A DNA stretch of 64,000 nt from Gnetum montanum (taxonomy: Eukaryota; Streptophyta; Gnetopsida; Gnetales; Gnetaceae). The stretch spans positions 1,022,328-1,086,327 of the forward strand of contig MNCI01026431.1 of the NCBI GenBank assembly GCA_015680685.1. Direction: 5' to 3'. Under the pieces are notes generated by a model. That model was not told the origin of the DNA, ran no database searches, and saw only the letters and a program-made list of their open reading frames with translations. The translations under genes were made by a program, and so were the position numbers. Positions 44,200 to 54,866 of this stretch are shown here, piece by piece. Every line of letters begins with the position of its first letter. Positions within the stretch are counted from its first letter, which is position 1.

Positions 44200-46960
44200 T
44201 TACAAATGACACCAAAAGGAAAGCACACACAGGAAGTAGGACCATCTAAACTAAGAGAGAAATAGCTCAGAATAGGAAGAGGCTAAGAATAGGCCCAAGA
44301 AGAACCATTGGCAACCCACACCATAGGTCCTCTTAGGGAAGAGGTAGAAGTGGAATCTATCAAATAAATTCTAGAACTAGCAGTAGTAATAGAACACTCC
44401 CATTGGGATGATGCACCTACACCACAAGAAAATCTAGAGGTAACCTTGATAGAGGCATGCCTAACTTAGATTAGATCATAGGAAGTCCAAAAATTGATGC
44501 TCTATGAGTTAAACTTTGGCCCATTCTTGGAGCAAGCACCAAAAGGAGTGCATGACTAGCTAAAGAGCTCTCCCATGTGTCTAATCATCACTTCCATTGG
44601 GGAGTGGTACATGGAAGTGATGTTCCTATTTTGGAACAATAGGCAGCCTTGATCAATAGTGAAAATCAAGGATATCTTAGTGTCCTACTTGGTGCAAGCC
44701 ATTACTTCAATGCTTGGGTTTTCCAAAATAGAGAAAAGTCTTGTTGAGATCCCAATGCAGGTTTCAATGGTGTTATGATGTCAATTGCAAAGAGTTTGGT
44801 GTGCTCACACCAACAGAGAGGATTCCTTGTCAACCTTCCATAAATGATCTATCTAGAGTTGGAGAAGTGGTTTAAAGAAAATGAACATGGAAGGAGGGCA
44901 CTCCCCTTTCCATGACTTATTAGGAAACTTTATCAAAGGGGAGGAATAGCCTGCTACATCAATGACATTGTCAAGCAAGTTTTAGTTGCCAACTAGGTAG
45001 AAATGATAAAAGATAAGACACCTATAAAGACTATCCATGAAGAGGAGTAGCGACCACCCCCTCCACTCACCACTCAAACAACCATGCCAAACATCATTGC
45101 AACTATCCAATGGTTGCATAAATATAGATAATGACACTTGAGTGAACAAGAGTAATGAGTAGGCACGAGTGATGGGGACCCATCCATGTACAAACTAGCA
45201 ACGAGTCACCTAAATAAGATGGCCTAGATAGTTAGTTTGATGGGTGGAGGTGGATCCATCTTCTTAGTCCAAAGAGTGCAGCTACACGCAAGGTCAAATT
45301 TCAGTGCCAAAGAGGCCATAGTATCTCTTGGAGAATAATAGCCACTCCCAAATATCTTTGAAAACACTGCAACCTTTTTGATGCACTTGGAGGAGGGTGA
45401 GGGTGCAACTATATTGGTGATGCAACACCAAGGGTAGGAGACTACAGTAAAAGTCATCACTGACCATATTACCACAACTCTTAACACACTTGTGGTAGCT
45501 ACACCATACATCACTACACTCAAATATGTGTAGATTTCTATAGGGATCATAACCAATAGAATAAACACAACAGAACATGAAGAATTGCTGGACCGATTGG
45601 GGAACCAAGTAACTACTTCCAGATGTCTTTGACTTTCTAGAAAACATTACTACAACCCAGTCGGAGTTTCTTGAGGTAAAGGGCAAGAATATCATCTTGG
45701 AGAAGTAACTCAAAATAGCTAAGGAGCTAAAAAAATGCTTGGCTACAAAAGTTGCTAAATTAAGAGTCCAGATTTCCAATCATGCATTTCTCAACCTAAC
45801 ACTAACAAGAGATGAAGCTATGCAATAGCTTCACACCAAATTTAAAGGGGTTAAGGATACAATGGAAATGGTGGTGTTCTAAAGATCCTTGGTAGAGGCC
45901 ACATAACACAAGATTCAAAAGGCCTTGGATCAAACTCACTAGGAGAATGTTCAACTAATTGTATAAAATCATCACTTACAAAATGTTGATATGCACAATT
46001 AACAATTAACTAATTTCATCCATCAACAGCAAGAGCAACTAGCTAGAGCAAACACAAAACTAAGGAGATTTGTAGCAAAAAAATAGAAACCTCTGCATGA
46101 AGGAGGTGTGCGCCCTTATCTAGAAAACTGTAATCGAAGTAGCCACTTGGAAATCAAAGGCTCTCAAATTTGAGAGAGTCAAGGGTCATTATAGAGAGCA
46201 AGTTGGTCTACAAAAGAAAGTAATGAAAAACATATTTAGTTATTGAAGGCAAAAGTAAATGAAGTCCTCTTGCAACTCCAGCAAGGTAGAGAAGTTTGGA
46301 AACCCATTGTTGATGGGATAGATGCCTACAACAAGGCAAAAAATCTACACAAAGGAGTTTCAGATCAAGGAGATGATAGAATATATGGAGCTTGCCAATC
46401 TCCACTTTGTAAATTTGGCCATGTTGATTACTAGATGACTATGATCAGAGCTCAAGAAATAGGTGGCCAGCTCATACTTGTTGTACGAGGCTGAGTTCAA
46501 GCATCACAAAGACACCAAGCAAAAGTTTGCCATGGCAAATGCTAAACTTGAAGTTCTTAAGGCATAGTTTACCAATCAAAAACCAATTGCCGATAACCTA
46601 GTCAAGAGGATGAATGACTACTAGGAGTTGCAGAATGCAGTTAGGATGTTCGATATCAAATGCAAATAGTTCATTGCCTGGTTTTTCAATGTGAAGGAGA
46701 TGTTCCCGATAATGTCCTATCCATGGGATATCCCCATTCTAGCCCACATTGGTGATGCTGCATAGATTGTGAATGATCCCCAAAGTAAGGAGGAGAAGAT
46801 GAAGGCATTACTAGATGCCTTTCACCTTCCATTGGAGGTTGTAATCATAGCAAGATAGCCACAATTGCCTCAGCTACCACACATGTCTAAAGTTGGTGAA
46901 GGTCCTTCAAAACCTCAGGAGCCTTCACCACCTAGGATTGTTTAATCTTCTTCACCACCT
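44200..46960 (+). pseudogene. Decayed coiled-coil ORF between pol and 3' LTR
   Basis: Plus-strand translation gives long protein-like stretches broken by stops: GEWYMEVMFLFWNNRQP near 44600, then a heptad-rich region at about 45640-46330 (VAKLRVQISNHAFLNLTL, QQQEQLARANTKLRRF, LLQLQQGREVWKPIVDGID). In the checked 450-bp stretch nearly all stops are TAA/TAG at places where CAA/CAG (Gln) would fit a single C-to-T change and the frame otherwise stays intact, so this was a real gene. It is predicted to be helical with coiled coil; no transmembrane or retroelement motif is seen. It could be an extra ORF of an Athila-type element; I do not recognise it. Confidence 0.5.
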
Positions 46961-47170
46961 TCATGCCATTAGAGGATGTGCTATCAAATTGTTGTGTATT
47001 CATGTCATGGTTTTCAATTTTATGTCATGAACACCACCATTTTTGTAATTTTTTGATTCATACACTCGAGCACTCAGTTTTCTCAGGTTAGTTTGTTTTG
47101 TGAAGAGTTAGTCAATAATCCCATACCTTTTCAATTTTGTAAAGGAACTCAAGGATGAGTTTTTATTAAA

Positions 47171-47181
47171 TCATGGGGGTA
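47171..47181 (+). other. Polypurine tract, plus-strand Athila-like element
   Basis: TCATGGGGGTA directly before the LTR start TGATGAG, preceded by AACTCAAGGATGAGTTTT, the same context as at the minus-strand elements. Confidence 0.8.
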
Positions 47182-48118
47182 TGATGAGTGTCAAAGTGTT
47201 ACATTGATGGGCCTCCATTGATGCAGCCTCGTTGATGGGGCCCCATTTACATAGTGTTGCCTCATTGATAGGGCCATGTTGATGTAGCATCTACTACATC
47301 TATGGGGCTACATTGATGTATTATTATAGCAAAACTATAAATATGAGCTCTTAGTCATGTTTATGGGAATAGAAGTAATAGTAGTAGTAGAGCTCTTGTA
47401 ATTTGTTCATTTGAAAGTTAGAATATTTTTACGAGTGCCCACAGTAGGAGTCATTAAGTGTACGAATCTTTATTTGAGAATTTTTGTACTTGAACCACAC
47501 TAGTGTGCATGGTAATAAAGATAAGATTCTTGATAAACCTTGCAACATTTTGGATAGTTTAAATGTTTTATTCTTGCATTTAATGTTTTTACTATTTGTT
47601 CAATGTTTCTTAGTAATTAAGCTAATTAAGTGATTAAGTAAGATAAGCTAAATAGGTAAATACATAAGTATGACTACTTCAAGCGTAAACATGTATTCTC
47701 TTGGTAATCCTAGGAGCATTATTGCTTGGTGTGCCTAGTAGTGTAGTGCTTGGTAACCCAATAGCGAATATGTGGGTTTAGAACATGTACGGAAAGTGGG
47801 ACCAGATGCTTATGTTAGGACTAGTTAGAAAATAGTTAGTTAGTTAAATCAAAGTAGTTGTTAAATTATTTCATCTCTCTACTTTAAGTGCCAAAGAACC
47901 TAAAAATAATAATAAAAATCATACACCTCAATTACACTTAATCATACAATGTGCCTCACAAGTGTAATTGGGAAGATAATGAATGACCTTAGGGCAAGGT
48001 TCACTTCCTAGAAGACTAGTGTATTGGAAACCATAGAGTCCATGGAATTTGACCAGATCATGCGTGAACACTTTGTGATTCATATGGTTGGATTTAGGGG
48101 TATCTTGACCACTCATTA
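47182..48118 (+). repeat. 3' LTR of plus-strand Athila-like element
   Basis: Starts TGATGAGTGTCAAAG, ends GGGGTATC.TGACCACTCATTA, matching the ends of the LTRs at 48347 and 54867 in reverse orientation. U3 has about six CATTGATG-type words (47192-47330) and a TATA box CTATAAATATG at 47335. Confidence 0.75.
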
Positions 48119-48341
48119 GGTTGCATTGATGAGCCTCCATTGATGTCTAGGTGCTAAAAAAACCCCTCCATTTCCATGTAAAAACTATAAATACCTAGGA
48201 TGGCCTCTCACACTTAACAACTTCATTTCCAACATTTTCATTTGGCTTTTAGCATTTAGAATTTGTGTGAAGAGCTCTTCCTCCCTTAGGTAAGTTGATT
48301 TCCTTTTCTATTTTATGTGTGTATTTTGAGTCATCACTTTC
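48119..48341 (+). other. LTR-like segment left of the young gag-pro element
   Basis: GCATTGATGAGCCTCCATTGATG followed by AAAACTATAAATACC (48186-48200), again the U3-TATA pattern of this family. It ends at the ACAAG target site and continues beyond 55958. Confidence 0.45.
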
Positions 48342-48346
48342 ACAAG

Positions 48347-49386
48347 TGATGAGTGGCAAGGTACCCCTACACTCAACCATACGAATACGAGCATGCACGC
48401 GCGATCCGGTCGAACTCCGCAGACTAAATGCCTTAACGCCACAAGAAACACTTGGGGTTAATCGTTCGTTGTCTTCCCAGGCTTGCTTGTATGTGTCACG
48501 GTGTATGGTTAAGCAAGTCTGAGGTATGTGATTTTTTTGGTATTTTCGGCTTATCTTCTATGCTACCAGGAGAAAGGGTTGAGAAAACTAAACTAACTCT
48601 AACTAAGATCTAAGTCTAAATTAACTAGCGTCAGCATCCGTTCCCACTTGCCGGACACACCCTGAACTATGCAACTGCAGCTTACCAAACGCTAATCGTT
48701 ACTGGGATCGCCACACGTAACGCAAGTGCTCGAAGTGGTCGTACTGAGGCACCTATTTAGCCTACGTGTGATAAGCAGCCGATTCCTTAGCCAGCCGTAC
48801 ACACCCGTGGGTGCTCGTAACTAAGTCGTACTTATCACACGATCTAGCCTAGCAATGAGCAGCCGATTCCTCAACTAGCCGTACACATTAGACCCGGGAG
48901 TTACCAAGCGCAGAATCCTGGAATACGCTACTGGGTTACCAAGCATCCAATGCTCGTAATTGAGTCGTACTCATGCATTGCGTCAAGCAGCCGATTCCTT
49001 GACTAGCCGTACACGTCCGTAGACGCTCGTAATCAAGTCGTACTTGAACGCACTAGGAAAGCAGGAAAGAAAGCAATAAATGAAACCACGTGCTGCAAGG
49101 TTTATCCAAACAAGTTCGTCTTTATTGCCGTACACAACTTGGGTTCAGGTTACAAGCTGCTCGAATAAAGAGCCGTTCACTCTAGGACTCCTACTGCGGG
49201 CACATGGGGAAAAATTCTAACTCTGGAGTGATCAATCTGCCAGAGCTTCGCTACACTAGCCAGGATTGGGAAATGAAGGGAGTGCCGCCTCTTATTTATA
49301 GAAATGGCGGCAGGACGCGATATCGCGTACGCGATATCGCAGGAGAAGACGCGATATCGCGGCCTAGTGCAAGTCGCGTCTCATCA
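48347..49386 (-). repeat. 3' LTR of young gag-pro element
   Basis: 1,040 bp. On the minus strand: TGATGAGACGCGACTTGC start, GCGATATCGC palindromes (about 49317-49362), TATA box CTATAAATAAGAGG (about 49291-49304), then a structured repeat-rich R-U5 (48770-49050) and the end CCACTCATCA. Confidence 0.92.
48768..49052 (-). repeat. Repeated blocks in LTR R-U5
   Basis: Three copies of a block like AGCAGCCGATTCCT..ACTAGCCGTACAC (48776, 48859, 48964) alternate with three of GCTCGTAA..AAGTCGTACT (48813, 48952, 49027). The other LTR has the same layout at about 55306-55570. The blocks lie downstream of the TATA box and so would be in the RNA leader. Confidence 0.8.
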
Positions 49387-51423
49387 TACCCCCATGACTG
49401 AATGAAAACTCGTCCTCGAGTTCCTTACAATGATATCAGGTAGGTATGGGATTATTAGGGGAAATGGAACTAATGGGATGACATGTGAACGGTCTTTATT
49501 ACAAGACTTGACAAAAACTGGTGTTCATGACAACATGGGTGAACACCTTATTACAATGACATCAGGCCACAGTTGGCAGCTGAGAGAAAAGAGGAGAGAG
49601 AATAGAAGAGAAGAAGAGAGAAGAGTCTTGTTGCTGCCAACGCCTAGATTGCGCCTTTCGTTGTCCATCTGTAAGCGCATTATCAACTCCACTCCTTGCA
49701 TGCTGCTTCAGCGCTGCTCCATTCCAAGTGTCTGCTCCAGATCCATTCCGTTGTTGTATGATTGCCATCTGCACACACAACACCATCATATATTAGCAAG
49801 GGTAATTGAATCATTAAGTAAAGCATACCTTGCTTCGGTTTAGGTTCATTGGCTAAGTTGTGGTATGGCTGATATGGATCTGGGAAAATGTAGATGATGA
49901 CTACCGAAGGTATAGGGGTTAGGAAGAAAAACGAAAAAATCCGGGGCTTAGGATAAAAATCGAAAAATCAGGCCCCGTACCCCCATGACTAATCGCGAAC
50001 CTCCGGTAGCGTTAGAATGGAGAGAGAAAAGGAATAGGAATGATAGGTAAAAAGGGACAACTATGGCATCGATAAAAAGGATGTCATGATGGAAATGAAC
50101 AAAAATGTTAATTAATTGCAAAATGTTAAGGAAAAGAAGTTAACTAATGTTCCAAATAGGAATGTCAGTGGGTCCTCCCCAAAGCAGGCTCATGCCCTTA
50201 ATGCCCTGACAATCCCACATTCAAAGAGTCCGTGGGCTCTGGGAATGTCCTTTGGAACAAGAGTTAAAGTCTTAACCGTAAGAATTTACCAAAAAGAAAA
50301 CAATGCATCAACCAAAATATACACTAATGATACAACCGGCAATGAGGTGAACAATGGAGAGAAGGATGGGAAGAAGAGAAGTGGAATGGAATCCCAAGAA
50401 CAAGGTGGTGTACAGCCCCTTGTGTGTTTTATGATTAATGTGACTTGGCGAATCTCATTCCAACTCTGGCTCAAACCAACCACTTCCAGTGACTTCGCAT
50501 CAATGCATTTGGTTAAACCATCCACTTGGATAACAAGGATGCATCTTCGAAGAGCCACCACCATTCCGACGAAACAAAGGAGAGAATGGGAAGCGAGAAG
50601 GGCCTTAGTTAGAGGGAACACTTTGGTTCCATAACCAGTGCTTGCAGCCCAAATTTTATTTCGTCTAAGGGGTGTGCTTTGAATCCTCACTTTTGCTTTT
50701 TTTGCTTCCTATTTTTTTCTTTTTGTCTTTTTTTCTCTCTTTTTTTTTGTTTTTTTTTTGTTTTCTGTTTTTATGCGTGGGGACCACACCATGCAAAGAC
50801 TTCTTATTTTTATTGTCTCAGCTTCCGATTATTGGGTAACATTGGAACAGCAACAAAACCCAAGAAGAAAACATCCAAGCACCCAAGTGCATGACCAACA
50901 CAAAAACATCAAGTTCCCTTGAAGTCACACCCTTTACAATCCTTGAGTACTTCCTTAGTTTGAGAAATGCCCAGTCACCTGTTCATTGAAGTTCTTATTA
51001 AGAAGGAATTGTACATTTCCAAGCCAAGGGAAACCATAGACTTGATGGATGGATGGATGAAGTGATCTTATTGCCTGCCATATCAAAAGAACATACCTTA
51101 GTATCAACAATGTAACTTAAAGGTAAAAACCAAACATGAGCAATCAATCAATGAAAAACAATTCATCCCATTGGCCTGAACACTTATTGGGTAACGAACT
51201 TACATGATGGATGACACACACACACACACAAAAGTAGAAAAGGTATAACAATGTTGTAAAACAAAAAACAAGAAAATTTAAAGAAATTTGTAAAACAAAA
51301 ACGTGTAAAACAAAAACATTGTAAAACAAAAATGTGTAAAACAAAAACGTGTGAAACAAAAACTAAAAAAGAACTGAGGGCCCCATATGGTTAGCATAGG
51401 TGGCCATCTCCCCCATGACTGAG
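49387..51423 (-). other. 3' UTR of young gag-pro element
   Basis: Two kb without convincing coding. Polypurine-like AGTCATGGGGG (minus strand) occurs next to the LTR (49387-49398) and again at about 49979 and 51411. Contains a T-rich tract (50690-50770) and a GTAAAACAAAAA repeat tract (51250-51360), both also present in the plus-strand relative. Confidence 0.7.
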
Positions 51424-53406
51424 TTATAAGGGAGAGATCCGAAAAAGTGAGCGCCTATTTGAATTTCTAAGAAGTGCCCAACTTCTCCCAATTGATGATC
51501 TTAGATTCAGGGGCGGAAGTTGGCAGCGTTCACGTTCCAGCGTGTCTATGCCACGGTTGTTGGCATGAGTTTCCTCAGTTCGTTCCATGCATATTTGTTG
51601 CGCTCTACGAGAAGCTGTCAACCACGGGGTGTCTACTACTTCTTGTGTGGTTGCTACATACAGGCATCTTTGTTGCAGAGTTTCCTGGGCACACCTGTGA
51701 CATGGAGACATTTCCTCCGTGTCATCACCCGATGAATCACTGTATGTGATGCATGGAACTATCCTCTTCTCGATCTTTCCACATATGTTTATCTTGGAGA
51801 TTTCCAAGGAAAGATCGCGGATCCTAAGGCATGCATCTACTGTGCTTAGCCATGCCCTTCCCATTATAATTGGGAAGTCCCCTTCGTTGTTGTTAACATC
51901 GATCACTAGGAAATCCGCTGGGTAGGACCAACCACACACAGTGGTAATAACATCCTCCACTAATCCCAAGGGAATAGTGATGGACTGGTCTGCCAGCTCT
52001 AGTTGGATGTTGCTCTTCTTAAGTTGGGGCAGGTTCCAGGCGTGATACATCTTTCGCGAAATTAAGTTGACTCCGGAACCTGAGTCAAGAAGAGCTCGAT
52101 GTGGTGCATTTCCAGCGATCTGCAAATAAATAAAGGGACTCCCAGGATCAGTTAGTTTCCTGGGAAGGTGGCCTACCTTGATCCAGTCAGTTACGGTATG
52201 TGTTAACATAACCGTATGCGTTACACTCCCTTGGACTGAAGGGTGCTCCGAAGCGTTAGTAGTTAGAGGCCTATACATGGCCTCAACCGCTTGTTGTTGC
52301 GAGAGCCTGTCTGGGCTCTTAGTTCTGAAAAAAGGTCTCTTCTTTGTACAGTTGTCGCCAGAACTAGTACCCGGTTGGATATTTACAGCTCTCGCAGCGT
52401 GACGTTGCTGCGGTTGAGGAGGAAGTTCCCCTTGCATTGTTGGAGCAGGAGGTGTTATGGGAACTACTTGAGGAAGAGGTGCGGGTGGAGTTAGAGGATG
52501 GACGGAATGTGAGATGTCTCCCGGAGGAGAAGGAGTCCTTCTGAAGTACTCCCGAGCTTGGTAGTGACGGTTGGGGGTTGTGTGACCCATAGAGTCACCT
52601 GGAGAAACTGGCTGCTGCACATAATAACCGTAAGGATCAGGCTGCCGGTAAGGGTATTGATGTGTTGGCGGTGGCATCCCCCATGACTGTGGGTATTGCC
52701 ACTGCTGGTGTTGTCCAATGGGCTGTGGAGGCGTTCCACTTGGATAATACGTCAAGGGTTGGTGGAACTGCCTTGGGTTACCTTGTGGATAAGGTAACCT
52801 TCGGGGTGTTTGCCGTTGATTAAGTCTTGGATTTAATGCATACACCCCAGACTCCTGCAGATGTGAGATAATTGGACAACATCCCTTAGGATGGTCATAG
52901 TAACAGACCTCACATCCACCATCATTGTCTGAATCAGAATTTTCAGCCTCATCGGAGTTAAAGATCTTTCCCTTACCCTTGTTATGTGCAGGGTTAAAGT
53001 TTCTCCGCTTGTCTTTTCCTTTGTCACTACTTTGCTCATCCTTAGACTCCTCTACGATTTTTAGGACTGTTTCTATTTGTGAGTTTAAGGAATCCCACAT
53101 TTGGTCTACCTTAGCTGATACCTCCATTGTTAACTTTTGGATCGGTATGGTTTTCCGGTTCACCAAGTCTTTGAGTGGTGACTCATCCTCATCACAGAAT
53201 TTCACTCCCCTCTTGTGAAGGGAGGGATCATGGTTGTATTCCTCCACACTTTCTCTTTTACATAGCTCACCCTCTTCTTGCGCTACTTGTTCCAACAAAA
53301 CTTCAACTTCATGGGCTCTTAATTGGGAGAGTCTCCCTTGGGCGTAATTCCCAAGAGTTCTTCTCGTTTCATTTCGTAGCCCATCCACGAGGTGGCGAAG
53401 TTGATC
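51424..53406 (-). CDS. Gag C-terminal part and aspartic protease
   Basis: In-frame continuation of gag after the TGA at 53407. The chain opens DQLRHLVDGLRNETRR, then has a helix (VDQMWDSLNSQIETVLKIVEES), a basic linker and a knuckle-like CEVCYYDHPKGC near residue 160. A Pro/Gln/Tyr-rich spacer of about 200 residues leads to the retropepsin at about residues 440-545: HRALLDSGSGVNLISRKMY (DSG active site) and IIMGRAWLSTVDA (flap partner, ILG-type motif). It ends after 100 further residues at TAA 51424, at the edge of the pol deletion, so the last residues may be out-of-place sequence. 654 codons from the first Met, no internal stop. The protease would process gag in trans or cis. Confidence 0.8.
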   Translation of the reverse strand, partial: DQLRHLVDGLRNETRRTLGNYAQGRLSQLRAHEVEVLLEQVAQEEGELCKRESVEEYNHDPSLHKRGVKFCDEDESPLKDLVNRKTIPIQKLTMEVSAKVDQMWDSLNSQIETVLKIVEESKDEQSSDKGKDKRRNFNPAHNKGKGKIFNSDEAENSDSDNDGGCEVCYYDHPKGCCPIISHLQESGVYALNPRLNQRQTPRRLPYPQGNPRQFHQPLTYYPSGTPPQPIGQHQQWQYPQSWGMPPPTHQYPYRQPDPYGYYVQQPVSPGDSMGHTTPNRHYQAREYFRRTPSPPGDISHSVHPLTPPAPLPQVVPITPPAPTMQGELPPQPQQRHAARAVNIQPGTSSGDNCTKKRPFFRTKSPDRLSQQQAVEAMYRPLTTNASEHPSVQGSVTHTVMLTHTVTDWIKVGHLPRKLTDPGSPFIYLQIAGNAPHRALLDSGSGVNLISRKMYHAWNLPQLKKSNIQLELADQSITIPLGLVEDVITTVCGWSYPADFLVIDVNNNEGDFPIIMGRAWLSTVDACLRIRDLSLEISKINICGKIEKRIVPCITYSDSSGDDTEEMSPCHRCAQETLQQRCLYVATTQEVVDTPWLTASRRAQQICMERTEETHANNRGIDTLERERCQLPPLNLRSSIGRSWALLRNSNRRSLFRISPL

Positions 53407-54720
53407 TCATTTAGCGTACCCATGGCCCGGGCAACGATGTAACAGTGTGCAGTAACGGGCCATGGCAGCATCCAAGGATTCATAAGATCCTTGTTTCCAG
53501 CCCTGGATCTGCTTACGCAAGTTAGACACTCTGGAGTACGTTTGATATTTGTTGTTGAATAATTCAAGCATCGTACTCCACCTCCTGATGATTTCCGGTT
53601 CTAAGTACCAGTACCAGCTCTCTGCTTCTCTAATGAGTGTCCTTGGGAATAACTTGAGTTTCTGCCACTCATTGTCTATGTTCTGCAAGGCACAGGCATC
53701 GTGGAATGCCTGTAAATGATGTTGAGGATCAGCGTTGTATCCCCCTTCAAAACGTGGGATATTATTTATATCCAAACGCTTGATCCTACTGTCTTTTAAA
53801 TGCCTTGTGGGAATCCTAACTGCCTCTCTAATATCAAGCATACTTCGGGTTGCGAATAGGGGTTCGTCATGATCATCTCTTTCATGACGTCTGTGATGTC
53901 TACGTTGTGGTTCCCTATTCTCCCTACGTCCTTGCCCTTGTCCTAACTCCTCTCGACCTTCCTGTCGAGGCATTTCATCTCTTTTACCTTTACTCTCCGC
54001 GTTATGCTCATGGTGGCTGCGCCCAGATGTGGAAGGAGAGGGTGAATGATGAGATGAAGGAGAAGAAGAAGGGGATCCATCACCATGGTGATGTTTCTTG
54101 CCTTCTCTTCGGCTGCTTCGGCCCCGATCGTTGTGACGATCAACGAGTCCGTCATTAGTGCGAGTGATTGTTCCTGCCGTGAACAGCTGGTGCTCACGGG
54201 GATCAGAGCCTGGAATATGTATCGTTGATCTAAGGCCCTGATGCCTAACCTCTTCACTAGAGTGAGGAGGAGGAACATCATTTTCTAAGAAACCCATCGT
54301 GAGGGGTTCCTCTTCTCCTATTTCACTAATGACGTGGGGAACCTTGCCCTTCAGTAGTGAATGTTGGCTCTCCTGCCTTGCATCCCGAATACGTTGGGCG
54401 TTTGTGGGTTGATAATCCCTTGTATCATGGTCATCCAAAACGTATTCTGCGAACAGCTCATGCATGCCAATCTGTACCAAGGCACGGAAAAGCATGTTGG
54501 GAGCAGATCGATCTGGGGGTAACACGATGTTACCTTGCATGTCTCTCCACCGCAGTTGCTCATCTTGATGGAAAACAAAGGTAAAATCCGGCACATACTC
54601 ATCGGGATGAGTATATGTGACCTTAGATTGTTGAGGACATGGTTGATCTCGGTTATGCGTATGATGCTGACTTTCTCCTGTATTGTCCTTAGGTGAGTTG
54701 ATTTCGTGAGAAGAAGCCAT
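53407..54720 (-). CDS. gag: Gag N-terminal part of young element
   Basis: 437-codon frame from ATG 54720, 128 bp inside the primer site. N-terminal ~150 residues are acidic/mixed (DEYVPDFTFVFHQDEQLRW). Residues ~190-300 are low-complexity Ser/His/Arg-rich (SSSPSSHHSPSPSTSG, then RRHHRRHERDDHDEP). Residues ~310-430 form the retrotransposon gag domain: INNIPRFEGGYNADPQHHLQAF, WQKLKLFPRTLIREAESWYW, RRWSTMLELFNNKYQ. The frame ends in HGYAK then TGA (53407-53409) and continues in the same frame. The older relative has a sense codon here, so the TGA is probably a point mutation, e.g. of CGA. Structural capsid protein of the virus-like particle. Confidence 0.85.
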   Translation of the reverse strand: MASSHEINSPKDNTGESQHHTHNRDQPCPQQSKVTYTHPDEYVPDFTFVFHQDEQLRWRDMQGNIVLPPDRSAPNMLFRALVQIGMHELFAEYVLDDHDTRDYQPTNAQRIRDARQESQHSLLKGKVPHVISEIGEEEPLTMGFLENDVPPPHSSEEVRHQGLRSTIHIPGSDPREHQLFTAGTITRTNDGLVDRHNDRGRSSRREGKKHHHGDGSPSSSPSSHHSPSPSTSGRSHHEHNAESKGKRDEMPRQEGREELGQGQGRRENREPQRRHHRRHERDDHDEPLFATRSMLDIREAVRIPTRHLKDSRIKRLDINNIPRFEGGYNADPQHHLQAFHDACALQNIDNEWQKLKLFPRTLIREAESWYWYLEPEIIRRWSTMLELFNNKYQTYSRVSNLRKQIQGWKQGSYESLDAAMARYCTLLHRCPGHGYAK

Positions 54721-54847
54721 TTCTATTGGTGTGCTAACTTCACCGTTATTTATTGTTCTTGATTAACTGATTAACCCTAAGGTTCGTTTTAAGCTCACAA
54801 CAATGTGAGTGATATCCCTTATGTTAAATTGGCGAAAAAACACTTAG

Positions 54848-54865
54848 TCCCCGGCAACGGCGCCA
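54848..54865 (-). other. tRNA-Asp primer binding site
   Basis: Minus strand TGGCGCCGTTGCCGGGGA, one base after the LTR end, the primer site typical of Athila/Tat-branch elements. Confidence 0.9.
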
Positions 54866-54866
54866 A

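Larger units (their letters stand above)
39480..48118 (+). mobile_element. Old Athila-like Ty3/gypsy element, 5' truncated
   Basis: Plus-strand RT, RNase H and integrase, then a 3' UTR homologous to the minus-strand elements at 48347 and 57504, a decayed coiled-coil ORF, a polypurine tract TCATGGGGGTA and a 3' LTR (47182-48118) starting TGATGAG and ending CTCATTA. Gag, protease and 5' LTR were not found before 39480. The FMDDFS RT box and GIDFMG integrase start, together with the tRNA-Asp primer site of the related minus-strand copy, fit the Athila branch of non-chromoviruses. Confidence 0.7.

Noticed and set aside
45224-45779. Minus-strand 114- and 161-codon frames
   Set aside because: Opposite strand of the decayed coiled-coil ORF; Cys/Phe/Ser-rich text without any motif.
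50116-50690. 172- and 134-codon frames in the 3' UTR of the young element
   Set aside because: No domain, they overlap on opposite strands, and homologous positions in related elements are not open.
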